This document shows positions 1 through 8,800 of a stretch of DNA of 64,000 bases, piece by piece. The notes under the pieces are model-generated. The model was not told the DNA's origin. It saw nothing but the letters and a program-made list of their open reading frames with translations, and made no database searches. The position numbers and the translations under genes are program-made. Origin of the DNA: Dermatemys mawii (taxonomy: Eukaryota > Chordata > Testudines > Dermatemydidae); assembly GCA_007922305.1 (NCBI GenBank), contig ML677335.1, positions 16,798,218 to 16,862,217 on the forward strand, read 5' to 3'. Each line of letters begins with the position of its first letter. The first letter of the stretch is position 1.

Positions 1-130
1 AGAGCGCGCCGCTGACCGCCGCGAGGATGGCAGGTAAGTCGGCTGTAGATACGCAATTTCAGCTACGTTAATAACGTAGCTGAAATCGGCGTATCTACAG
101 TTGATCCCCCACCCTAGTGAGGACCAGCCA
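1..130. repeat. Partial Harbinger-like MITE, cut by window start
   Basis: This matches the right-hand part of the complete element at 53069-53343. It shares the GGCAGGTAAGTCGGCTGTAG block, the inverted pair around AGCTACGTT/AACGTAGCT, and the terminal CTAGTGARGACCAGCC. The left end lies outside the window. It is non-coding. Confidence 0.7.
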
Positions 131-180
131 TTGGTATAGTAAAGCACTTACATCTGCGAGAGCAAGGCTATAATGTAGAC

Positions 181-429
181 CAGCGGTCCTCAAAGTTTTT
201 CTTCCGCAGCCCCTTCTTGTGGGAGAAAAACTCGCGCGGCCCCCAGGGAGTACATCTGCCGAAATGCTGCCGCAGAAAGCGTAAGTTTCCGCTTTCCGCA
301 GCGGCATTTCGGCGGGACAAAAATAGACCGCCCAGGAGTTCGGAAGTCTCCCAGGAGGGATCAGCGGCAGCGCCGGGGTCTCGCACACCCCCGGGGATGG
401 TCTCGCGCACTCCACTTTGAAGACCACTG
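181..429. mobile_element. Non-autonomous hAT element (MITE), copy 1
   Basis: The element begins CAGCGGTCCTCAAAG and ends CTTTGAAGACCACTG, a terminal inverted repeat of hAT type. It is flanked by the 8-bp duplication ATGTAGAC / GTGTAGAC (173-180 and 430-437, 7 of 8 matching). The interior is GC-rich and carries no gene; the short open frames across it are chance. A sister copy lies at 7048-7252. Confidence 0.75.
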
Positions 430-607
430 GTGTAGACAATGACATAAACAAGTTGATGTAAGCTGCCTTATGTGCACCTAACTCTATAGCGTAGATCAAA
501 CCTCAGTCCTCCTCATCCACTAGCCTGTAAAAAAAACAGGTATTTGGCCAGCTTTATAAAGTGTTTCAAGAACTACAGATGAAGTGAGTGATGCAAGAGT
601 AGTGGTT

Positions 608-735
608 TCTGAGTAGCAGCCATGTTAGTCTATATCCGTAAAAAGAACAGGAGTATTTGTGGCACCATAGAGACTAACAAATTTATTTCAGCATAAGCTT
701 TCATAGGCTATAGCCCATTTCATCAGATGCATAGA
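608..735 (+). repeat. Dispersed SINE-like repeat, copy 1
   Basis: Diverged copy of a family recognised by GTAGCCGTGTTAGTCTG, then TCCTGTGGCACCTTAAAGAC, then CATAAGCTTTCGTGGGCTA. Other copies are at 21422, 21938 (reversed), 25016 and 52288. This one is the most diverged. The rest of 438-1240 shows only a short TA/CA-rich patch near 760-800 and nothing else I can name. Confidence 0.65.
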
Positions 736-1264
736 ATGGCACACACATTAGTAAGATAGATATATCTATATCTATGACATATACACACACACACAGAAAA
801 CATGAAAAGGTGGAAGTTGCAATAGCTCATAGAATTGGTATTATCTAATAATAGTAATGCTTAATTCCTGCCTGGATTTCTCCCCTACACAGTCCCTCCT
901 ATGTAGGGATTGGGTTCCATGGAGTGAAAGTCTGGGCAGAATTTGGCCCTAAGTATTATCAGGGCTTCAATAACGTACACAACCTACTATTGGAGTGAAA
1001 AATACCTGTGCTGTTATGGTTTCAAAGCCATGTCCAGTGCAATTAGAAGGAAAAAGAGTGCACAACAGTTTTATTTAAGTACACTATTTAATGGTATTTA
1101 ACTGGTCAATAGGTATTACTGATGGATCTCTTATTTGATTTAAATCATAAATTTTAAAAGAGCTTTAGAGGTCTGAGAATTATGCTCTCGCATCCCCTAC
1201 AGCCCTGTTAATTAAGACACAAACAATTCAATTAATAGCTCAATATAGGAACTCTCTGTGAGCA

Positions 1265-1606
1265 TGGCCATAGGCTCTCAACCTTTTTCTTTTGGAGCAC
1301 CCCTCTCCCCCGCTGTAAAAACTACACAGCCCCCCCCTCCATGCCCTACCAACTGTTTTTCTGCATATAAAATCCAGGGCCAGCATTAGGGGGTAGCAGG
1401 CAGGGCAACTGCATGAGGTTCCATGCCACAGGGAGCCCTGCAAAGCTAAGTTGCTTAGACTTCAGCCCTGCCACAGCTGGCCTCAGGCTTTAGCTTTCTG
1501 TCCTGGGCCTCAGTGAGTTTAATGCTGGCTCTGCTTCAGAGACCCCTCTGAAATTGCTCACAGCCCCCCAGGGAGCCCTAAGCCACAACTCCTGGTTGAG
1601 AACTGA
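1265..1606. mobile_element. hAT-like MITE with CTCAACC termini
   Basis: The left end reads AGGCTCTCAACCTTTTT and the right end GGTTGAGAACTGATG. They are inverted to each other and resemble the common hAT terminus CAGTGGTTCTCAACC. The interior is C-rich and has no coding capacity. I could not define the target duplication. The following 1607-2200 shows only unique-looking sequence. Confidence 0.5.
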
Positions 1607-2199
1607 TGCTATAAAGGGACACTCAGGAGACTTAAGGCAAATCAGTTAAAAATGCAGACCCAATGACAACAACCCATGAAGTGCAAATCCCTTGCACAGA
1701 AAAGTAAACTTACAATTTACACCAGTGACCTTTCTCCTCTTTCATCCCAGTAAGAGCCTCTAGTGCATTGCTATTTTTTTGTTGGCACAAGGGTTTCCCA
1801 TAGAGCAGCCTCGCTAGTTACCGAAGCCAGGCCTAATCCCGAGTATAGAAGAGGATTATGCTTTCTCTCCCTCTTCACACTTGATTGGACGCTGTCCTTG
1901 CTAGGCATAATGGTTACTTTTTGCAAATAGGAGCTTGAAGCCTGCAGAAGGGACGGCACTGAGCCTGTAAACTCTCATTTGCTATGGGCAGGTGAGTTTT
2001 CCTACGATCGCTTTCCTAAGCTCCCCTGGCGATAACCAGCCCCGGCAGACAAGTCACTCGCCCGTCCTTCACCAGACGATTTAAAAATCACTCTTGTTAA
2101 CCTGTCACTCACCCAACCAATAACAAGACGTCGGCCCTGGATCAGCCCCGCGTAGCTAAACTGGGCTATTACCACCGCGATCCACCATATTCCTGCTTC

Positions 2200-2960
2200 G
2201 GGAAACACCTGCAGGAGCTGCGCCCTCAGCCCGCTCCCCTGACGCTGCTCTAGCGCCTCGGGACACCAGCTGCGCTCCAGGCCAGAGCCACAAGGGCGCT
2301 AGGAGCCAGCGCAGGCGCCCCCGGGCTGCCTACGGCAGGGGCACGACTCCTACCCCGGGCTGGGCACCTCACGGTCCCCGGGACACACAGGCGGCGTCCA
2401 GGGAGAAGAAGGGGAAGGGGGCCCAGGAAGCGCCCTCTCGGCGTGCAGCAGCTTCCCGCCCAGCCCACCCCCGCCCGCCGGCCGGCGCTCACCTGCGAAG
2501 GACGCTTGACCGCTCCACCGGCAACCCCGTCAGACTCGCCGCGGTCCCTTTTCAAATCCACCCAATGGCAGCGCGCTAAGCCGCACGGCACCATGGGAGC
2601 CGAGGGGCGGGCTGGAAGCAGAACGTCTCCGCCCCAGGCCGGCAGGGGCGGGAGGCGCGTGCCCCTGGGGTGGGTTGTGCCAGGGCCGGCCGGGTAGGAC
2701 TGTAGCCTGCTTCGCCGCCCTGGAGGCGGGGGAGGCAGGAGGCACCGCCCCCCCAGTCTCTGCTGGAGAGGCGGGGGCGCTGCCTGGCCTCGGGCTGGGG
2801 GAAGGGTCCCTCTGGTGGAGAGCGCTGTGCTGGGGAGCCGCGGAGACTGGCTCGCTCCGCGCTTGGGGAGCGGTGCAGTTAGTGCCGGGGACGGGACAGA
2901 GCAGGGGTGGAGTGTGGGAGGGACTGTGGCAGAAGAGGCAGGACAAGGAGCGAGCCTCCC
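2200..2960 (-). promoter_or_regulatory. CpG-rich promoter block, probably firing on the minus strand
   Basis: The block is dense in G+C and CpG against an AT-rich background. On the minus strand it has an inverted CCAAT box (plus-strand CCAAT at 2562-2566) and, 5 bases further on, TTTGAA (plus-strand TTCAAA, 2551-2556). TTTGAA is the core of the cell-cycle homology region (CHR) of G2/M genes. About 58 bases beyond that is a good minus-strand donor, TTCGCAG|GTGAGC (boundary at 2493/2492), which would close a short non-coding first exon. In human, KIF20B, a mitotic kinesin, lies divergently next to PANK1, so this could be its promoter. No KIF20B coding exon was found in the 2.5 kb to the left, so the gene name is inference only. 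Confidence 0.4.
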
Positions 2961-3029
2961 TTAGGGGAAGTTTCACCCACCACCCGTGTAATAAGATACT
3001 GACATAAATAGGTTGAGATAAACTGCCTG

Positions 3030-3925
3030 AAACTGGGTGACTGAGCAACAAAATGTCAGATGAAATTCAATGTTGATAAATGCAAAGTAATGCACATTGG
3101 AAAACATAATCCCAACTATACATATAAAATTATGGGGTCTAATTTTAGGGGTTACCATTGCAAGGAAGAGATTGTGGAGTTATTATGGATAGTTCTCTGA
3201 AATCATCCACGCACTGTGCAGTAGCAGCCAAAAAAGTGACCAAAATGTTGGGAATCATATTGCTTCTACATGAATCATGGTATGCTCATATCTTGAATAC
3301 TGCATGCAGTTGTGGTCACCCCATCTCAAAAAAGATGTGTTGGAATTGGAAAAGGTTCAGAAAAGGGCAACAAAAATTATTAGGGGTATGGAACAGCTGC
3401 CATATGAGGAGAGAGAACTAAAACTGGGACTTTTCAGCTTGAAAAGAGATGACTAAGAGGGGATATGACTGAGGTCTATAAAATCATGCCTGGTATGGAG
3501 AAAGTAAATAAGGAAGTGTTATCTACTCCTTCTCATAACACAAGAACTAGGGGTCACCAAATGAAATTAATAGGCAGCAGATTTAAAAGAAAAGGAAGTA
3601 TTTCTTCACACAAGGCACAGTTGCTGTGGAACACTTTGTTAGAGGAGGTTGTGAAGGCCAAAAATAGAACAGGGTTCAAAAAAGAACTAAAAACGTTCAT
3701 GGAGGATAGGTCCATAAATGGCTATTAACAAGGATGGGCAGGGATGGTGTCCCAAGCCTCTGTGTGCCAGAAGCTGAGAATGGGTGACAGGGGATGGATC
3801 ACTTGATGATTACCTGTTCTGTTCATTCCCTCTGGGGCACCTGGCATTGGCCATTGTCAGAAGACAGGACACTGGGCAAGATGGACCTTTTGGTCTGACC
3901 CAGGATGACCATTCTTATTTGCACC
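3030..3925 (+). mobile_element. CR1 LINE, 3' part
   Basis: Nearly 900 bases of a CR1 retrotransposon in sense orientation, covering the C-terminal part of the reverse-transcriptase frame and the 3' untranslated end. The tail motif GGCACCTGGCATTGGCC is followed by GATGGACCTTTTGGTCTGACC, the usual CR1 3' end in reptiles. The frame is broken by several stops, so it is dead. Related 3' fragments are at 14642-15680 and 45060-45490. Confidence 0.8.
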
Positions 3926-4017
3926 TAACTTTTTTTAAATGAAAGCTGAGATTCTCACATAGCCACCTGACTCCATGAGCTGATGCTTTAAGAAAAACCC
4001 CAAATATATTGTGACTC

Positions 4018-4058
4018 TTAAGGGCATGGTTATACTTACAGTTTTATAGCAGTTTTAG

Positions 4059-4121
<63 letters not shown>

Positions 4122-4723
4122 TCCTAGTATACAGCAATAGGGATAGCGCTACAGCGTGTCCACACTGAGACCCGCCAGCGGTATAGCATGGCCACATTTG
4201 CGGCACTTGCAGCGGCACGGGGAGTGGTGCATTATGGGCAGCTATCCCAGCATGCAGCTGGGTGCAACGTGCTTTTCAAACGAGAGAGTGAGGGGGAACA
4301 TGTTGTCTGTATGCAGAGGGAGAGAGTTCGGCCTTCTTAGAGCCTGTTAGTAACTAGCAGGCTTTGTATTTCACACAGGCTCCCTCCGTAAACATTTGCA
4401 TTGCTTATCTGCCGAGTTATGAGAGAAACTCTGAAAATGTACTTCCGCATTCTTCCAGCCGAGTTCAAAACAAAGGGAAGAGACGTCAATTGCCTTAAAT
4501 GGCTCCAGAGATCACTTGTAGTGCTTGCAGTGTTAATGCCCATTCACACTTGTGATAATACGGATCACTGAATACACATTAGCTGTTAATCCTCTGGGAA
4601 GGGAGGATTACCAGGACCGTTATAATTATGGGTTTATAGCGCTCTACAGTCTGGATGGGTAGTAAATTATAGCGCTCCTGGAGGCTTTACAGCGCTATAA
4701 AGTGCCAGTGTAACCAAGGCCTA
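4018..4723. mobile_element. Non-autonomous DNA transposon with long inverted termini
   Basis: The left end (GGGCATGGTTATACTTACAG, then TTTTATAGC) is inverted in the right end (GCTATAAAGTGCCAGTGTAA, then CCAAGGCC) over about 30 bases. The interior contains a TA microsatellite and sequence such as GCATTATGGGCAGCTATCCC. It has no gene. The target duplication is unclear (ACTCT on both sides). Confidence 0.6.
4064..4119. repeat. (TA)n microsatellite
   Basis: About 56 bases of uninterrupted TA repeat, inside the DNA transposon at 4018-4723. Likely to vary in length between individuals. Confidence 0.95.
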
Positions 4724-4899
4724 ACTCTCCCTTAATCATGACCTGGGCAGGGAGAAGCTCAGGTGGACTTTCCCCTCTGTGAGGGAAGTGAGAGGGAACA
4801 ATGGTCTACAATTACATGATAGGTCTGTCCTCAGTTTTTTACACTTTCACAGCACTGATAGGAGTGGAGGAGTAATATAGCCATACTAAATAGAATATT

Positions 4900-5513
4900 G
4901 AAGAGGTAGTTATTCCCGGGTGCCTTCTTTATTACGGGAGCTAATGGGACTGGGACTTCATTTCCCAGGGTCCTTTGAGCAGGAAAGCGGGCTATTTCCC
5001 CGGCCGCTGAATTCATAACGCCTTTCCCAGCCCAGGGAGTCCCGGGAAATAGAGTCCAAACCCTACGAGCTGCCTCCAGAGAAACGAGACGGCACTACGA
5101 ATCCCGGATGTCTTCTCACACCTCCCCTGCAGCTAAGAGCCGGGGCTGGATGAACGTGATGATGCGCAGCTCGAAGAGCCGGAGGCTGGATGCACGTGAC
5201 GATGTGCAGCGCTAAGAACAGACAGAAATCCGGGAGCGCGGAGAATATGCATTTCACGTGCCCGCTGGGAGCTGCAGCCGCTTCTCTAGCCCATGCCAAG
5301 GTGCAGACGAAGGGGGTCGTTTCTGCCAGGGAGGGCCCCTCTCCAGCCACGCAACTCGATGGTGAATGCAGCCTGGCACTAGCAGTGATCAGTTAAAGAG
5401 CAGCAGGGGGCCCTGGGTTCTTGGACCGCCTGGGCTGAAGGCACAGCCCTGTGGGTTTAGTGGGCAGCATACGGTATCGGGCTGGGGGAGGATTAGATGG
5501 AGGGTACAGGGCG
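4900..5513 (+). promoter_or_regulatory. Upstream region and presumed promoter of the SDR gene
   Basis: G+C rises from about 4900 to the ATG at 5514. It holds ACTTCATTTCCCAGGG (4956-4971) and ACTACGAATCCCGG (5094-5107), both resembling the ACTACAATTCCC motif bound by ZNF143. CACGTG occurs at 5193 and 5256. A 39-base unit is tandemly duplicated at 5136-5213, so that AACGTGATGATG in one copy faces CACGTGACGATG in the other. I see no clear TATA box. The transcription start cannot be placed. Confidence 0.4.
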
Positions 5514-5837
5514 ATGGCAGGAGTGATCCTGGTGTAGGGAGCCAGCAGGGGACTCGGCCTGCACTTCTGCAAACACATTTTATCCGCGCGGAAAGAGGCG
5601 CGAGTGATCGCTACCTGCAGGAGCCCCAAAGCAGCCGGCGCCTTACAAGCGCTGCACGGGCTGTATCCTCAGAACCTCACTGTGCTGCGGCTGGATGCCA
5701 CTCGGCAGGCAGAGAACCGAGAGGCCGCGGAAGCGGTGGCGAAGGAGCATGGCCGGCTGGATCTACTCATCAACTCTGGGGCAATGTTGCACCCCAGCGG
5801 CAGAGGAGAGACGAGCCTGCGGGAGGTCTCTGCAGAG
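5514..5837 (+). CDS. SDR gene exon 1 (cofactor-binding half)
   Basis: Starts at ATG 5514 in a good context (G at -3 and +4). This start is chosen because MAGVILV is exactly the hydrophobic first beta strand that precedes the glycine motif. The exon carries GASRGLG and RLDLLINSGAM and ends GTCTCTGCAGAG|GTGGGC at a codon boundary. The TAG at 5535-5537 interrupts it. The next in-frame ATG (in NSGAM, residue 91) would drop the whole cofactor site. Confidence 0.75.
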
Positions 5838-8800
5838 GTGGGCCGGAGTTTCCTTCAGTGGGGGCAAAAAAGGCGTAGTTAGTGCAGACCTGCTGTATTT
5901 CGCTGCTGTGGGATTAAGTGGAAGACCCCTCCTTCTGCCAGTAGCTCTCTGAGCAAGGGATTCCCTAGGAGCTCAGCTACTCAGGGGTTTTCTCCAAATT
6001 GTGTGTCGGTTTAAGTCTTTGCTAATTAACCTCATGACATTTGAACTGAATGTGTTTATGTAATTAAAAATAACCACTGCAAAAAGAAAAAAGGGACACA
6101 TAGCTGGCAAGATGTCCAAATTTGGAGGGCCTGTTTGGACACCTGTTCTTCAGCATGCATCATTCCAGATAGATGGAGTGTGCCCATCTGGAACCCTTCA
6201 GGTATATTTCTGTGATGAAAATGCACCAGATGTGTTCAAGATTTATTTTTGGGCCTGCAGAACTTTTTTTTTCAAAACTAGCATGATCTGAACATATAGC
6301 ACATGGAGGAGTAAGTACATTTGCATTGTGCACCCACAAAGAACATCTGAAAAATATGTCAAATAAAATGTATTTTGGCCAGTTAGCACAACTCAAAAAT
6401 AACAATCTTTGGTGAGGGTAAAGAAAGAAAAAATGGCAATTGCACACTTTTCAAAGAGCTATGAAATAACAAAAAGCAATCCCTTCCCTCATCTTCCCAA
6501 ACATACATCCTTGCATCATGTTCCATAAAAATAACAGAAGTAAAATTATTTTCCACTGGTTTCTGGTTGCACAGAACTTTGGGGAGCTTGGGACAAAATC
6601 TGATACTGAGGGCCTCCACTCTTCCAAAGAAATTATCACTGAGGGGGGCTGCAGGGAGAAGAGTTGGAGGGGAACCCCACACTGCACTCACCTGACTCTG
6701 CAATGGGGCTCAGCTCCAGTCACGTAGGTCTGGGCCTGCGTCCCTCTCTGGGTGTTGCAACCTGGACCCAGAGTTCACAGTGCAACTCAGGTTTGGCTGT
6801 GTATCCCTGCAGCTAGCCAGCATTTCTAATTAAGGATGGGATTTTTAATGGGACTTGTGCTTCACTTTGGTGCTTTTGAAAATCCTACTCTGTCTTCATC
6901 GGATCCTTAAGTAACAACAAGATAATGGTTTGGGGACTAGTGTGTTTGTTTTGTCTCTTTCTGAATGTGACACAACTTCACTAAGCATAGCTGTCTGCAA
7001 AGTGGGCTATTCCTATTTCCCTGTTTTTCTTTAGGCTATATCTACACAAGCGGTCCTCAAACTTTTTTGGCCACGGCCGCTTTTTGAGGCACAGCATCCA
7101 TTCGCAGCCCCCCAGGGTATGTCCGCCAAAATGCTGCTGAACAGAAAGCTTCTGCTTTCTGCGGCGGCATTCCAGCGGTACAAAAATAGACCACTGCCGA
7201 GTTCGGTGGGATCGGCGCCGGGGTCTCACGCACCCCACTTTGAAGACCACTGGTCTACACTACAGACCTTAGAGTGGCACAGTTGTATGGCAGAAGCTGC
7301 GCCACTGTAAGGTGTCCCGTGTAGCTACCCTATGCCAGCGAGAGAGAGTTCTCCGGTCGGCATAATTAAACCACTCCCAACCACTGTTCCCTCTGAGCTG
7401 TGCGTATGTGTGTGCGCACATAGATCCTAAACCCCGTACACACGGCGAAACGCCAGGCACACAAAAATTTGCACAGAAGAACTTTTTTGCACACACAGTC
7501 TGTCAAAAATTAGAGGGAACATTTCTTCCAACAAGTGGCGGTTACTAAGTCAGCAAAAGAAAGTCTCCCACCAACACAGCGCTGTTCACACTGTCTCTTT
7601 TGTTGGTGAAACTGTGTCAGTCAGGGGTATGTTTTTTCACACCCTGACTGACAAAATGTTTTCCCAACAAGTGTTAGTGTGTATGTAACCTTAGTTACAG
7701 CATGATGCCTGTTCCATCCCTTCAGTTTGTGTTGTGTATTAAGTAATTCTTGTTTCTTTTCTTGATTTAACTCATCTTGTTGGGTTCCTGGGCTTGAGAC
7801 TAAGCCTGAGATTTTTTAGGAAAAAAATATTCAGAAAATTCTTAGAAAAGAAAAACAAACACATTAGCCCTGATGCTATAAAGAAAGAACTCAATGGACT
7901 CCTCACATGCTTAAAGTTAAGCACATGCATAAATCTTTGCAGCATTGGAACCTTAGAATGGAATGGCCATTGTGACCTTCACTCTAGTATTCCTAGTTAA
8001 TAATTTAACTCCAAAGTGTACATAAATTGACTGTAATTATAGTTTCAAATTCTGATGACCTGAATAGATAATTTGAGCTTGACCTCTTAGTTTAAACCTG
8101 TACGCTCTTGTGACTAAACAACATGTTTTAGTACCAGTTGTTTATTTGCAGATACCCAGTGACCAATGTTTCAAAGTTCAAACAATATCAGCAAAATCAG
8201 AAAGAGCTAAAGTAGCTTAACTCTTTGTTTTCAATGTCAGGGGCCACTAGAAAGAAAGAGAAAAATTATGCTACTAGATGTTTTAAGTTAAATCATTTTA
8301 ATTTAACTAGCCAAAAAGACTCTTCAATAAGTGCATGTAACAAAATGCCACAAAGTAGCAATGCTCCATATTGACTCTAACTAAACAAAAATGAATTAAT
8401 CATTTATTTAACAAGAAAGAAGAAATGGAGTTAGTAAGGCATGTGCATATAACTTTGCTTGCATGGTTTCTTCCACCTTTTGTCTTTTTAAGAAAGAATG
8501 CTCCTCAGGACAGATTATACCTTCTGATGTATTTGTACTCTGCCTAGCACAATGGGACTCTGATCCTCACTGGATTTTTGAGCATCACCGCAATGTAAAC
8601 TATAGTAATATGGATTTGGCAACACTTCTGGAAGGGTTACCCCATACATTGCAGTATGCCATAGCCAGCATTTCAGATGGGCCAAGTCAGGACCAATAAT
8701 GAGTAATGTTTTTTAGTGTTAATAATATCACACTGAGATGATGAGAGACAATGAGATGATTTTATATCTTTCGTTAGCACAAGACGGAACTTTAAAACTG

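Larger units (their letters stand above)
7034..7690. mobile_element. Harbinger-like MITE carrying two inserted hAT MITEs
   Basis: The ends GGCTATATCTACAC and GTGTGTATGTAACC are inverted to each other at 10 of 14 positions. They are flanked by TTA on both sides (7031-7033, 7691-7693), the usual target duplication of PIF/Harbinger elements. Two hAT MITEs sit inside it, the first only six bases from the left end. The element itself has no gene. Confidence 0.6.

Noticed and set aside
1771..1959. 62-codon minus-strand frame with an acceptor-like TTTACAG upstream
   Set aside because: Considered as a KIF20B exon because of the divergent promoter, but it does not resemble the KIF20B N-terminus or any family I know.
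5366..5878. 170-codon plus-strand frame over SDR exon 1
   Set aside because: Wrong frame; the SDR motifs are in the frame of ATG 5514.
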